Assembly: GCA_963575745.1 (NCBI GenBank)
Contig: CAUYUJ010017627.1
Span: forward strand, 300,497 to 364,496
DNA length: 64,000 nucleotides
From: Prorocentrum cordatum
Lineage: Eukaryota > Sar > Dinophyceae > Prorocentrales > Prorocentraceae
Direction: 5' to 3'
The notes beneath the pieces are model-generated. The model did no database searches, was not told where the DNA came from, and saw only the letters and a program-made list of their open reading frames with translations. Within the stretch, counting starts at the first letter, position 1. The number at the start of each line of letters is the position of its first letter. The position numbers and the translations under genes are program-made. Shown here one piece after another: positions 11,496 to 22,470 of this stretch.

Positions 11496-11594
11496 CTTCT
11501 TCTCTTCTTCTTCTCTTCGTATTATTACTCTACTTTCCTCTTCTTATTTTATATGTCTATCTGTCCTCACGCTCGCCTGAACTTTTTTTTACCC
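11496..11594 (+). repeat. Partial leader module (TC-rich plus gcctgaacttt)
   Basis: TC-rich sequence followed by cacgctcgcctgaactttt. The same ending closes the complete modules at 11821 and 13748, so this is the 3' part of a repeated module. Confidence 0.65.
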
Positions 11595-11821
11595 CTGGGG
11601 TTGATTATCCATGGAAAATGAAGCACATGAGCTACCCTACACGAGCACTTAAAACAACAATTTTCATAAAACGCTTGTAAATTAAAATTTGTAGATTTGG
11701 AACTTTGGATTTTTCCTTTCTTCGTCCTCTTTTTATTCTCCTCTTCTTCTTCTTTCTTATTACTATTATGCTGTATGCTTCTTCTTTTATATTTCTCTCT
11801 GTCCCCACGCTCGCCTGAACT
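11595..11821 (+). repeat. Leader module copy 1
   Basis: Begins ctggggttgattatcc, continues with gagctaccc(t)acacgagcac and ttttcataaaacgcttgta, then about 100 bp of TC-rich DNA, and ends cgctcgcctgaactttt. A second copy with the same order of parts is at 13520-13748. The two copies bracket the satellite composite. Confidence 0.75.
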
Positions 11822-11940
11822 TTTTCCCAATCATCCTGTGGTGTTGGGTCATCGTTTTGAAGAGACAGCGCCCCGCGTCCCACCTCCTCTCCTCCTCCTC
11901 CTCTCCTCCTCCCTCTCCTCCTCCTCCTCCTCTCTCTCCA

Positions 11941-13099
11941 CACCCCTCACACGTTTCGTGGCCCCATAGGGAGCTCCACCGAAGGCCCCATGGCTGCCGT
12001 CCGCATGCGTCCCGCACACCCATTTCGGCACACCCCTCACACGTTCCGTGGCCCCATAGGGAGCTCCACCGAAGGCCCCAGCGCTGCCGTCCGCATGCGT
12101 CCCGCACACCCATTTCGGCACACCCTTCACACGTTTCGTGGCCCCATAGGGAGCTCCACCGAAGGCCCCATGGCTGCCGTCCGCATGCGTCCCGCACACC
12201 CATTTCGGCACACCCCTCACACGTTTCGTGGCCCCACAGGGAGCTCCACCGAAGGCCCCATGGCTGCCGTCCGCATGCGTCCCGCACACCCATTTCGGCA
12301 CACCCCTCACACGTTTCGTGGCCCCACAGGGAGCTCCACCGAAGGCCCCAGTGCTGCCGTCCGCATGCGTCCCGCACACCCATTTCGGCACACCCCTCAC
12401 ACGTTTCGTGGCCCCATAGGGAGCTCCACCGAAGGCCCCAGTGCTGCCGTCCGCATGCGTCCCGCACACCCATTTCGGCACACCCCTCACACGTTTCGTG
12501 GCCCCATAGGGAGCTCCACCGAAGGCCCCATGGCTGCCGTCCGCATGCGTCCCGCACACCCATTTCGGCACACCCCTCACACGTTTCGTGGCCCCACAGG
12601 GAGCTCCACCGAAGGCCCCAGTGCTGCCGTCCGCATGCGTCCCGCACACCCATTTCGGCACACCCCTCACACGTTTCGTGGCCCCATAGGGAGCTCCACC
12701 GAAGGCCCCAGTGCTGCCGTCCGCATGCGTCCCGCACACCCATTTCGGCACACCCCTCACACGTTTCGTGGCCCCATAGGGAGCTCCACCGAAGGCCCCA
12801 TGGCTGCCGTCCGCATGCGTCCCGCACACCCATTTCGGCACACCCCTCACACGTTTCGTGGCCCCATAGGGAGCTCCACCGAAGGCCCCATGCTGCCGTC
12901 CGCATGCGTCCCGCACACCCATTTCGGCACACCCCTCACACGTTTCGTGGCCCCACAGGGAGCTCCACCGAAGGCCCCAGTGCTGCCGTCCGCATGCGTC
13001 CCGCACACCCATTTCGGCACACCCCTCACACGTTTCGTGGCCCCACAGGGAGCTCCACCGAAGGCCCCAGTGCTGCCGTCCGCATGCGTCCCGCACACC
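11941..13099 (+). repeat. 90-bp satellite array, 13 copies
   Basis: The word gagctccacc recurs at 11971, 12061, 12151 and so on to 12871, exactly every 90 bp, then at 12960 (one base lost) and 13050. Each copy reads through cacgtttcgtggcccca, gaaggcccca, gctgccgtccgcatgcg and cacccatttcggcaca. Differences between copies are few. Because 90 is a multiple of three and the unit has no stop, long frames of about 380-475 codons open on both strands. I do not call them genes. Confidence 0.95.
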
Positions 13100-13397
13100 A
13101 GGTGTGTGGCGTGCCGACATGGGCGTCGCGGCGCGCGGGCGCTGCCGTCGGGGTTCCCAGGGAAGCCCCCTGCAGAGGCGACGCTCAGAGTCACGAGTAC
13201 CGAGAGTCACGCAGACCCAAACTGTTCACAGTCGTATACATACATTTACACTGGGCGTATCCATGCACGCATTCATGCGAATAGAATCAATCGCGCGCAG
13301 ATTCATTCATAATCAGACTCGCTCGCGATCCGATTCGCACGCGCTCAAGCTTTCATATTCGGACCTATCGTCTTCGTTCGTGTTGTGTACACTGCCA

Positions 13398-13455
13398 CGC
13401 ATTTCGGCACACCCCTCATACGGCTCGTGGCCCCATAGGGAGCGCCACCGGAGAA
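13398..13455 (+). repeat. Stray diverged 90-bp satellite piece
   Basis: A single piece reading catttcggcacacccctcat, then cgtggccccataggga and gcgccacc. It is separated from the array by about 300 bp of unrelated sequence (13100-13397), in which I see no gene. Confidence 0.8.
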
Positions 13456-13519
13456 GATATTCACAATTGCGGTACTCTCAACTGCATATGATTGGGTCCT
13501 TCGCCAGGCTAATTTATCT

Positions 13520-13748
13520 CTGGGGTTGATTATCCATGGAAATTGAGGCACATGAGCTACCCTGCACGAGCACTTACAAAAAAAAACAATTTTCATAACG
13601 CGCTTGTACATAAAATCTAATAGATGTGAAACTCGAGATGTTTTCATCTTTTCCTCCTTCTCCTCCTCATATTATTTCTGTTTTATTCTTTATTCTTTTT
13701 TTTATTTTTTATATATAGCTTCCTCAATTCCTCCGCCCGCCTGAACTT
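13520..13748 (+). repeat. Leader module copy 2
   Basis: Same order as 11595-11821: ctggggttgattatccatgg, gcacatgagctaccctgcac, ttttcataacgcgcttgta, a TC/T-rich stretch, then cgcccgcctgaacttta. A shortened third head (gttgattatctaggga, 13763) and gatgagctattcc lead directly into the second 32-bp array. Confidence 0.75.
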
Positions 13749-13802
13749 TATTATCGCCGCCGTTGATTATCTAGGGACGCCGAGGCGGATGAGCTATTCC
13801 GA

Positions 13803-14190
13803 GGATGTCTCAAGCGAAGCAAGCATATACTCGAGAATGTTCGAAGCTAGTTCGAGGATGTCTCAAGCGAAATAAACAATAGTTTGACGGTGTCTCAAGC
13901 GAAATAAGCAATAGTTTCAAGATGTATCAAGCGAAATACGCAATAGTTTCAGGATGTGTCAGGCGAGATCCGCAATACTTTGAGCACGTTACAAGCGAAA
14001 ACCACAAGTATTTCGAGGATGTTTCAAGCGAAATAAGCAATCGTTTGACTATGTCTCAAGCGAAATAAACAATAGTTTGCGGATGTCTCAAGCGAAACAA
14101 GGGATTTGTCGAGGATGTCTCCAGCGAGATCAGCCACTGTTGAGGATATTTCTATGACAACTAAACGCCAAGGATGTCTCAAAACGTGCT
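13803..14190 (+). repeat. 32-bp phased array, second block, about 12 units
   Basis: Boxes related to GATGTCTCAAGCGAAA start at 13803, 13835, 13857, 13889, 13921, 13953, 13985, 14018, 14050, 14082 and 14114, then decay. Spacing is 32 bp apart from one 10-bp deletion and one extra base. Inter-box sequence is more uniform than in the first block (taagcaatagttt). Confidence 0.88.
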
Positions 14191-14378
14191 CGGCTTGGTC
14201 TCCTCTTGATCATCTCTTACTTCGAGATTATGCTGAGGTCTGCTGGGCTACTTTTATTATCTCTCCCTGAACCCCGAACTTTATTATCCCCTAGTGTTTA
14301 TTCTCACGGGCATGAGGTTATGGGAAGTGGGATCCTGAGCCCAGGCGCGCTGCCGCCGCGATCATCAGGGTCGCGAGA
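14191..14378. other. Leader immediately before gag
   Basis: Contains ccgaactttattatcccc (near 14272), a last echo of the module end cctgaactttattatc. No promoter or splice signal can be defined by eye. Confidence 0.4.
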
Positions 14379-15275
14379 GTGGACAAGGAAATCGACCATT
14401 TATACGACGGGGCCGCTGACGGCGAGATTCCAACGTGGGACGGTTCGGCGACTCGTTGGAGGCGGTGCAAGAGGGATGTTGCGCTGTGGATGGAAGGCAT
14501 CAGCTTGAATGTGGTGAGCTGGAGTTGGGCCGCTCGCGTGGTCAGGTTCTTGACCGGGCCCGCGAAGACGTTCGGCGAGTCCATCCCGATGGAGGAGCTG
14601 CGACCCAAGCGGTGGCGGTGGATCGTCGACCAGGAAGCCTTCGAGGACGAAGATGAGCGAGGCCACTGGGAGGAAGCAGATTTGATGGCGGGTACCAAGT
14701 TGATGGAGGTGCTCGCGACCATGGGTGTGGACGAACCGACGCGCAGTGGTCAGGTGATGACGTATTTCTACAAGCAGCTGCACAGGAGGGCCGGTGAGGA
14801 TCTGAACTCGTGGATGATCATGTTCGGCGAGGCCCGGAGCCAAGTGGATGATGAAGAGGTCGCGTTGCCGCCGAGGACGGCTTGCTGGTGGCTCATCGAG
14901 ACGACCGGGCTGAATGACGCGCAGAAGAGCATGCTGATGACTTCCGCCGGCGGAAGCATGGAGTTGCGGGAGGTGGTGCCGGCTATGATCAGGGCGTTCC
15001 CCAACCTGCACATGTTGGAGAGGAGATCGTCAGGATTTGATCGAGGACGTTTCATTCGAAGCGCAGGCGCGGCGCTGCTCAAGAAGAAGATCGTTCGGAA
15101 GAGCAGAGAGGCGAACATCACTGAGGATCTGGGCGGTCTGAGTCAGCTGGATGAAGGTGAGCTCGAGGCGCTCTCGGCGGTGGTCGACACCTACGACGGC
15201 GACGACGAGACCGAGGTCGGCGACGAGGTGCTGACGATGGAGCAGACCTTGGACATCGAAGGTGCGGTGCGCTGA
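14379..15275 (+). CDS. Copia-type Gag (capsid-like region)
   Basis: A 298-residue frame beginning near IPTWDGSATRWRRCKRDV, the tryptophan-rich start of many Gag proteins of dinoflagellate and other Ty1/copia-order elements. It is helical and acidic at the end (TYDGDDETEVGDEV). The first codon of the open frame is GTG and the true start is not determined. The zinc-knuckle and protease region follows in another frame, so a frameshift, natural or mutational, is needed. Its role would be to form the particle that packages element RNA. Confidence 0.75.
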   Translation: MDKEIDHLYDGAADGEIPTWDGSATRWRRCKRDVALWMEGISLNVVSWSWAARVVRFLTGPAKTFGESIPMEELRPKRWRWIVDQEAFEDEDERGHWEEADLMAGTKLMEVLATMGVDEPTRSGQVMTYFYKQLHRRAGEDLNSWMIMFGEARSQVDDEEVALPPRTACWWLIETTGLNDAQKSMLMTSAGGSMELREVVPAMIRAFPNLHMLERRSSGFDRGRFIRSAGAALLKKKIVRKSREANITEDLGGLSQLDEGELEALSAVVDTYDGDDETEVGDEVLTMEQTLDIEGAVR

Positions 15276-15289
15276 CCGCAGAGCTCGAG

Positions 15290-15778
15290 GCGCTCTCGAC
15301 GGTACTACAGGAGGCGGAGAACGACCCGGAACTGACGCAGGAGCTCGAGAACCTAGAGAGCGGCGTCGAGGCGCTGATGGAGGGGCTCATCACTGTCAGG
15401 GAGAGCAAGAAACGGGCGAAGGAGCTTCGAAAGGACAGGAAGTTCGGCAAAGGAGGCCCCAAAGGTGGAAGCTCGAGCAGCGGCGAGCGCTTCACGGGCA
15501 AAGGCGGCACCGACAAGAAGGACACGGAGTGCCACGCGTGCGGCGAGAAGGGCGCTCGGGCCGGCGACGCTTGCTGTTCCAAGCTGAAGGGGTGGGAGCT
15601 CGAGCAGGCCGAGAAGAGGCTACATAATAGGGCCAAACCGAAGGACGCTCTGGTGGTTGACTTGCTTGGCGGTCTGGAGACAGCGCCGAAGTTCAAGGTG
15701 GGCGCCTTCGAGGTGCTGGCGGTGGAGGCCGCGACCGAGGAATCTCCCTCGCGAATCGGGGTCTCCGATCCGCTTTAG
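15290..15778 (+). pseudogene. Gag C-terminus with altered zinc knuckle
   Basis: A Lys/Gly-rich stretch (KKRAKELRKDRKFGKGG) precedes CHACGEKGARAGDAC near 15530-15575. This aligns with a retroviral C-x2-C-x4-H-x4/5-C knuckle, but the His position is Ala. The frame ends at TAG 15776-15778 and continues in the same frame into the protease, so the stop looks secondary. Confidence 0.65.
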
Positions 15779-16567
15779 GAGGTTCTCCTGTCGTCAGCGT
15801 CGATCGGTGGTCCAGGAAATGATGGCACTCTGGATTCAGCCTGCAACAGCTCGGCGCCGGGCGAGGTCTATGCGAAGCGCATCGAGGACCGCTGTTAGGA
15901 GCTCGGGGTCGCCGAGAACATCCAGAAGGAGCCGCACATCGCGGTTTTCAGGTTCGGGAGTGGCGAGATGCAGGTCCCCCGGGAGAAGTGGACGGCGCCC
16001 GCGTCGGTGTTCGGCGTCGACGCGTGCTTCGCCGTCTTTGTGATCGCGGGCTCGGTGCTGCAGCTGCTGATCGGCAAGGGCGCGCTGAGGGCCATGGGGG
16101 CCGACATCGACTTCGAGGGGGACTCGTTCGCGTCCAAGGAGTCGGGGTTCAAGCCGATGAAGCTCAACGAGACGGACGGTGGCCATTACCCTATGCCGGT
16201 CTTTCTTCCAGAAGGTTGGCAGCCGCCCGCGCCGGCGAAGGACTCGGTTGGCGAGGCGTTATTCAGGGCGCGGTCAAAGGTCAAGGATGTGCTGATGACG
16301 CTGAAGTCAGAGGCGGTTGCGCGAGAGGCTGACCGAGCTGCGCGCCTCGATCGACAGGTTGTCAAAGCGGGCGCGGCCTGGGTTCCCGAGGGCGACGATG
16401 ACTGGGACATGCCGACTGGCGAGGTGGACGTCTCCGGCCTGGAGATGTGGGAGCGCCAGGGCGACGACGCGAAGGCGTTCATGGCTTCGAAGGCTGGAGG
16501 TCCAAGCTGGCGTCAGGTCCGAGCTCGGGGGGCGTTCTGCGCGGACACAGGCGACGTCATTGGGTGA
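15779..16567 (+). pseudogene. Copia-type aspartic protease region
   Basis: The active-site triad reads LDSACN, with DSA at 15833-15841, then FRFGSGEMQVP, and the second half LLIGKGALRAMGADIDFEGD (about 16058-16120), which is the flap-to-end signature of retroelement proteases. In the same frame a TAG lies at 15896-15898 and a TGA at 16565-16567. Catalytic residues are retained, but the stops separate them from Gag. Confidence 0.75.
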
Positions 16568-17690
16568 CTGCACTGGGCGCAGGGGCTACGCGGCGAGGAC
16601 TTGTTCGAGCGGATCGACCCGCCAAAGAACATCGTGACGAGGCTCTATTGGGAGTCCGAGGAGGAGCGCCCGCGGCCGCCGAGCGCTTCGGACGACCGCC
16701 CCCTACTTCGAGATCGCGAACAGCTACTTCGTGTACCGCGAGAAGTTCTGGAGGGCATGGCCGAGGTCCTGGAGGCCACGAGGGCGAGGCGCTCGGCGAC
16801 GGAGACCTGGGTGGGCGGGCTGATGGAGGCAGGAAGCCGACAGAGGAGGCGAACCGTTCAAGAAGAACGCGAAGCACTAGTCAGTGTCGGAGTCGACCCA
16901 GGACCACCAGCATCGGGAGCTTCGAGCAGCGCAGCACCGGGGTTTCCCATATCGTCGATAGCAGCGGTAGGAGCTTCGAAGAGGTGCATGCGGGTGCTCC
17001 CTGGACTAGGAGTTCGCAACAAGGGGGAGCAGCTGGTGGACTACATCAGGGATCACAACATCCCGACGGACGGCAACCCCGAGATGATGACCATGCCAGC
17101 GCTGAAGAACGCCGCCTACGCCTATGACGAGGCCCTGTTCGAACGTGGTGCTCTGGTTGGACCTGGACGTGCCGTCGGACCTGGTGGAGCTGGACCGCGA
17201 CCGCCACCTTTCGACCCTCGGGCTCGACTGGCGGCGCGAGGGCCATCGGCGCTGTCGAGGTGGCAACTCGGCACGGCAATCGTGGGCATGGCGATGCCGA
17301 TGAGGATCCAGAAGGAAGTGAATTTCGTTTCGGAGATGGGCCTTGCGCCGCATATCAACAGCGTGAAGAAGGGCACCGGGGCGCTGGTAAGGGATCAGTC
17401 GGAGTCGTTGAAGCGCGACTTCGACATCATGAAGGTGAAACCCGAGAAGTATTTGGAGGAGTTCGGCACGAAGTTCGGATCTTGGGAGTCGGAGTGCGAG
17501 GTCGCAGTCAGCGAGGCCGACAAGGTGAACCCGTGGGCCCTGGGGATCTTCACAGCGAAGGAGGCGATCAGACAGGAGGCGGCAGAGCAGGGCTTGACCA
17601 CTATGCGGAGCATCTCTTTGGAGTTTGGCGATGATTGGAGGGGCTCCAAGAGGCGAAAAGGAGGTGCTGAAGGAGTTGGAGGTTAAGCAA
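16568..17690 (+). pseudogene. Polyprotein spacer between protease and pre-integrase
   Basis: The protease frame continues (GLRGEDLFERIDPP, VTRLYWESEEERP). At 16713-16770 the plausible text YFEIANSYFVYREKFWRAW is in another frame, so an indel lies near 16700. Later segments (LVDYIRDHNIPTDGNPEM, NFVSEMGLAPHINS, KPEKYLEEFGTKFGSW) look coding. I recognise no enzyme domain. By position it belongs to the polyprotein of the copia element. Confidence 0.55.
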
Positions 17691-18285
17691 CCGAAGCTCG
17701 TGATGATGGCGTCTCCGAGCAGCCCGTGGAGCAATCTAACTTTCTTCCAGAACGCAATGCAAGGCTCGAGAGCGCCAATTTCACGATCGTTCGTTTTGGC
17801 GGTTTGTTCGTGATGTGGCTCGTCTTGTGGACACATACGGTGGTGCTTGGATGATTTTGAATCCCCGAGGTTCCACAGGTTGGAGCGAACCTGAGCTTCG
17901 AGAACTATGTCGCAGAGGACATGTTGGTCATGTGGATCAGTGCATGTATGGTCTTACGCCAGCTGTCGGCATGCCGCATCGGAAGCCGGCGAAGTTCGTG
18001 GCGTCGTATGCTGCGTTGTTGGTGGTGGATTTGGAGACGAAGTGCGACGGTGGTCGCGTACATGGCCTGGCGATGGGAGGTCCGAAGGTCACGAAATGGA
18101 CGGGGCAGTGCCCCGAGGAACTGGCTAGAAGCATCATGAAGGGCGCGAGGATGCTACGCGATTCAAAGGAGGTGCTCAACGCGGAGGAGGAGCCCGAGTA
18201 CTTGTCGGACGTGGACCACGAGGAGCTGGACGATCGCGGGTTCGTGGATTTCCCAGCGACGGAGGAGACAGTCCCAAGCCGGTGA
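17625..18285 (+). pseudogene. Pre-integrase domain of the copia element
   Basis: Two frames give LVMMASPSSPWSNLTFFQNA, then GGAWMILNPRGSTGWSEPE and HVDQCMYGLTPAV, then HRKPAKFVASYAALL and CDGGRVHGLAMGG. The order P-x-S-P-W ... NP-x-G-S-x-W ... DQC-x-YGL ... KP ... C-x4-H recurs in dinoflagellate retroelements just before integrase, and a relative is on the reverse strand at 32616-33080. Its biochemical role is unknown to me. One frameshift lies near 17813. Confidence 0.65.
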
Positions 18286-19365
18286 AGGTTTCAAAGGAGG
18301 TGCAGAATGCTGTTTTACGAGTTCACAAGAACCTTCGACGTCCATCACGGGATCAACTGGTGCGAGCTTTTCGAGCTTGTGGAGCTAGTGATGAGGCCAT
18401 CGCGGCGGCGAACCAGCTGAAATGTCGAATTTGTCACAAGATGAATTGGCCTGTTGTTGGTCATGCTCGATTTCCAGCACGGCGGAAGAAGGTTCGCGAG
18501 CTTGGCGATCAGATTGCGATCGACATCGTCACAGATCACACCTACCGAGGCCGGGCTCAGGAGATGCTCAACATTGTGGACATCAAGGCAGGTTTCCAGG
18601 TCGCGTGCCCCATTGAGAGCAAGCGCCCGGGGATCGTGGCGCGGGCGCTGGAGTTAGCGTGGTTCAGTTGGGCTGGAGTTCTTAAGTCTTTGGTGGCGGA
18701 CAGCGGGGGCGAGAACTACAAGGTGGTGGCCCGATTTCTTGAAGAATGTGTTGCTCACGTTTGGTTTGCTGCTGCGGAGGCGCCGTGGAAGAATGGGATG
18801 TGCGAGCGAGCCGGAGGTGAATCGTGGATTCTGGAAGGCGAGCACGACCGAGGCGGAGATCCAGACGGACTTGGAGATCTCAGCGGCGCCGGCGATGATA
18901 TTTTGGGCGAAGAACCAGCGGATCAATGAGGCGGGCTACTCCCCGGCACAGCTAGTCCTCGGGCGATCTCAGGACCTGCCATGGGGGCTGCTCAGTGAGC
19001 GGGGGCGATATCAACTGGCGGATCGCGATTCAGTGGAAAACGATTTTTACATGACGAAAAGGTTGCAGGTCCACAGCGCGGCCAAGGCGGCGCTGGAGAA
19101 GTTGGACGCCAGCAAGCGACTGCGACGAGCTCTCGCTGCTCAAAGCCGTCAGATGCCCCCGGGCACGAACGCGAAGCTAGGTGACGCGGTTTACTTCTAT
19201 CGGGAAGGCAAGCGAAAGAACCGACGTCGTCGAGGACCTGCGTTTCTTCAAGGCTCGGCATGGGCCAGCAGCGGTCATTGGAGTCGAGCTGGCCGCCATC
19301 TACGCGTCGTACGAGGCCCTCTCAACGAAGCGCGATCCGACCGCCGTGAGGCGAGCGTCGCCTGA
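18286..19365 (+). pseudogene. Copia-type integrase
   Basis: An N-terminal zinc-binding relic (VHKNLRRPSRDQLVRAF, then C-R-I-C) is followed by the catalytic core: IAIDIV holds the first Asp, LVADSGGENYK the second, and WKNGMCER the Glu, 35 positions after the second Asp. After this Glu, near 18815, the frame shifts by one base and continues as INEAGYSPAQLVLGRSQDLP and a C-terminal LGDAVYFYREGKRKNRRRRG. The D,D-35-E triad is intact, but the frameshift breaks the protein. Confidence 0.85.
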
Positions 19366-20388
19366 CGAGGCTGCGGGGGTCAGCGCAAGAGAGCAACTCA
19401 ACATCATGGAGCAGACGCTGATGCGCATGAAGAAGGAGGAGCCGCCGGACATGGAGGACGCAACTCAAGCTTTGGAGGGCGACGAGACACGTGAAGGAGG
19501 TGAACCAGCTGAAGGAGACGTAGAAGCAGCTCCACGGGGATCAGAAGAAGTGGGCTTGGATGTCCCTGAGACCGAGGAGGCTAACAACGATGGAGGTGTA
19601 CTACAATTACCGCGGCCCGGAGAAGTTTCGGCGGCGGGCATGACCGCCGCGCTGGAAGGTACTGGAGGACGAGACGACCCGGCGCCTTGTTCAATTTTCT
19701 CGGGGCTGAGCGGGACACCTCAGAGTGGCGGGGCGGATTTCCTCGAGGAAATGGCGGACAGGCTGAAAGGTCAAGGAGGAGATCCGGGTCGATCGAACTT
19801 GATGCGAGTAGCGAAGACCATACAGAAGGGGACGACGAAACTACGAGATCAACCTGGTCCAGTGCCTCAGTTGATTCCCGACGGCCAGTTCGGCCCCTAC
19901 GGGGGCCTTGCGCCCGGCGCACCGCCCCTTCGTGAAGTTCAAAAAGAGTTGGATGACCAGGAGAAGGATATGCAGGGAGTAAAGCGAGATGCAGAAGAAG
20001 CTAAGCTTCCAGAGGCCCCATCTCGTGGAGGACGCGTGGTACCACCTGGACCTCATTATCTTGATGAAGCGTTGTGGGTTCAGAATGTGACGCGGAGAGC
20101 GTCGGACTGGCTGAACAAGGCGCCAGATGTCGACAGGCGGCGCTTCCTGGACCGCGTGGAGACGCTGGAGAGGACCGACTCGAAGCTAGAGGCGATGCTC
20201 GTGCAGGGGCAGGCGCAGAAGGAGAAGGTCTGGGCCGGATGGGCCCGCCGACCCAGGTCAACTATGAGGAGGCGGCCGCATCGCAGTGGACGAGGCAAAT
20301 CGACACTGAGTCTGTGGAGGTGCTCTCGGCGAAGGAGTCGGCCGAGCTGGAGGAGTCACTGCGGCGAACTGGCAAGGGCGACTAAAGC
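19366..20388 (+). CDS. Integrase-to-RT linker of the copia element
   Basis: An open frame that begins near 19181 overlaps the integrase C-terminus and continues to 20392. It is acidic and Pro/Gly-rich with no enzyme motif, which is typical for the spacer between integrase and RT. The stretch ALWVQNVTRRASDWLNKAP precedes the RT, which begins in another frame. Confidence 0.6.
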
Positions 20389-22072
20389 ATGAGTACGCGC
20401 TGGGTGTTGACGTGCAAGAACGACCCGCTAAGGACCGAGGCGAACAACTTGCCGCTGAAGGCGAACGCCAGGTTGGTGGTCAACAGCGGGGGCCCTGCTA
20501 GGTCGGGCGACGAGGCTAATGTTTGCGTGGACGCTCCGTGTGCTACGACGCAGCCGGAGATGATCTTGACGCAGGTGGCGATTTTTTCGTCCTGAGTGGA
20601 AGTTCGATTCCAAACATGTCAGTGGAGCTTTCTTGCAAGGTGAAGTTGACGAACGCGGACTAGTTATTCGCGCCCCGAATCATGGACCTGCTCTTGCTGA
20701 TTTTCCACGAGGCCGTTTGGCTCGAGTTCGTAAGGGTGTCTTTGGGTTACCCACCGCTCCGAGGCTATGGTGCTTGAAGGTTATCTCAGCTGCTCGTAAG
20801 CGTGGACTCGAGGCCCCACGTTCAGATCCTGCTTTCTTTGTATTACACGACCCGAAGGCGAAACATCGAGGAGCTGATAGTCTCTTGGGAGGTGTTTGTA
20901 TTCACGTGGACGATTTCCTCTGGACTGGCAACGGGAAAATGTCGAAGGTGATGGACGCATTGGGCAAGGAGTTCGGCTTCGGGAGTGAGGAGTATGATGA
21001 TATCGTGTTCTGCGGCCCGAGGCTTCGTCGGCAACCCGGAGGAGCGATCCTCATCGATATGATGGAGTATGCTGCAGGTCTGGAGCTAGCGACGGTGCCG
21101 AGGAGCAGACGGAACGAAGCGCACGTGCCGATGAACGGGACGGAATGGAAGCAGTACCAGCAGGTGGCATGGGATATCAATTGGCTGGTGACCAAGCTGA
21201 GGGTCGACTCCTCGTACGACCTGGCGATCCTGCAGCGTGAGAATGGCCGCAAGAAGGGACCTCGAGTCGCTGCGCCCATCAAGGCGAATCAGGTGATGAG
21301 GGAGCTCAAGAGGGGCGCGACGTTCCAGCTGGTGATGCGACTGATAGATCTCAAGCGCTTCGGCTTGGTGGTCATTTCGGGCAGCTCACTGGGCGACGTG
21401 ATGGAGGGCGGCACAGCGCTGCAGGCGGACCCAGCCACGGAGAAGATAGGCACGCAGGGCGGCTATTGGATCCCGTTCGCAGATCGAGAGCTCGTGGGCG
21501 GAGGCGTTGGCCGGTCGTCGTTGCTGGAGGGCAAGAGCCACAAGCTGAAGAGAGCAGCCAGGAGTTCGTACGCGGCGGAGGTGATTGCAGTTGGCGACGC
21601 AGTTGACGTGGCGCAGGGCCTCAGAGACCAGATCGCGGAGATGCTTTATGGGCCAACGCCCAGAGGCGCTTGTATGACGTTGTCAGGCTGGCAGGTGCCG
21701 ATGACGGTGGTGACGGACTCCAAGGATGGCCATGGCAGACTCAACTCGGACGCTGGAGTCGGCAGCTCGGCTCAGAAGTCGGTGAACCTGGAGTTGGCGA
21801 GCATCGGGGAGATCCTGGACAGGCCGCTGACGATGGTGCGATGGACGGACGGCAGCAATATGCTGAGTGACGTCTGGATGAAGGACATGCCGGCCGACCA
21901 CCTGAGGGAGGCGTTTCAACGTGGAACGTGGAGTATCGAGTCCAGGGAGGAGATGGCGAAGGCATCTCGGCGCGTGGCTCGAGAACGACGGCAACAGAAG
22001 ATGAACGAGCTGTCGCAGAACGGCAAGTTCGTGACTGGAGGTGCTGCGATGGAGAAGAGACTTTGTGATTGA
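20389..22072 (+). pseudogene. Copia-type reverse transcriptase and RNase H
   Basis: RT starts RWVLTCKNDP and LPLKANARLVV in one frame (stop at 20593-20595), then moves by one frame to HVSGAFLQGEVDERGLVIRAP. The usual first catalytic Asp of the DVxxAFLxG box is His here. Downstream are RKGVFGLPTAPRLWC and the second box IHVDDFLWTG (Asp pair at 20909-20914). The RNase H part shows ARSSYAAEVIAVGDAVD and VVTDSKDGHGRL. Reading stops at 22072. This order after integrase defines Ty1/copia. It lacks a first catalytic Asp and is frameshifted, so it is very unlikely to be active. Confidence 0.88.
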
Positions 22073-22470
22073 AGACAGGCTGCGTGCTCGAGCCTCTGTC
22101 TGCATCCTCCCTCCTCTCTCTCTCTGTCTCGGCGCCAGGATGTTTTGTCGCCGTCAGGGCGGCCGGTCCAGGTCGGTGCTCGCTGTGCCGCAACCCTCCG
22201 GTTTCAGTCGATTTGCCGACTCTGTCTCTCGCTCTCTCTCTCTCTCTCTTTCCCCCTCTGGTTCTATTGCGTGACGCCGTTTGTAGGCCCGTGATGTGCT
22301 GCTGTTTTTGATTCGAGTCAGTGTTATCGGTGCGGGTTTGTATTTGATGAACGGGTTGAGCTGTGTGCGCATTTTCTCGCGAGTCGTTCCCGCCGACTGC
22401 ATTATGGGAACTGTTTTGCCTGGAGAGAAACCCAGGGGCAGGGCTCGGTTCTGCAGAGATTTAGGACCAC
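22073..22470. other. 3' untranslated part before the right LTR-like repeat
   Basis: Contains a TC microsatellite (22218-22252) and a weak purine-rich stretch ggagagaaacccaggggcaggg (22422-22443), which might be a decayed polypurine tract but is not directly against the repeat. No gene. Confidence 0.4.

Larger units (their letters stand above)
11824..13512 (+). mobile_element. Satellite composite, copy 1
   Basis: A unit that starts TTCCCAATCATCC, carries the segment gttttgaagagacagcgccccgcg, then a pyrimidine tract, then thirteen 90-bp repeats, and ends ATGATTGGGTCCTTCGCC plus aggctaa. The same order is found inverted at 35650-37495 in a different context. Here it interrupts the junction between two leader modules, as an insertion would. 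CCCAATCAT at 11826-11834 and ATGATTGGG at 13488-13496 form a 9-bp inverted repeat near the ends. No protein is encoded, so if mobile it is non-autonomous. Mobility is inferred. Confidence 0.6.

Noticed and set aside
11787-13312. Long proteins of 380-475 residues on both strands
   Set aside because: They are frames through a 90-bp satellite with no stop codon. Several overlapping frames are equally open, which is not a property of a gene.
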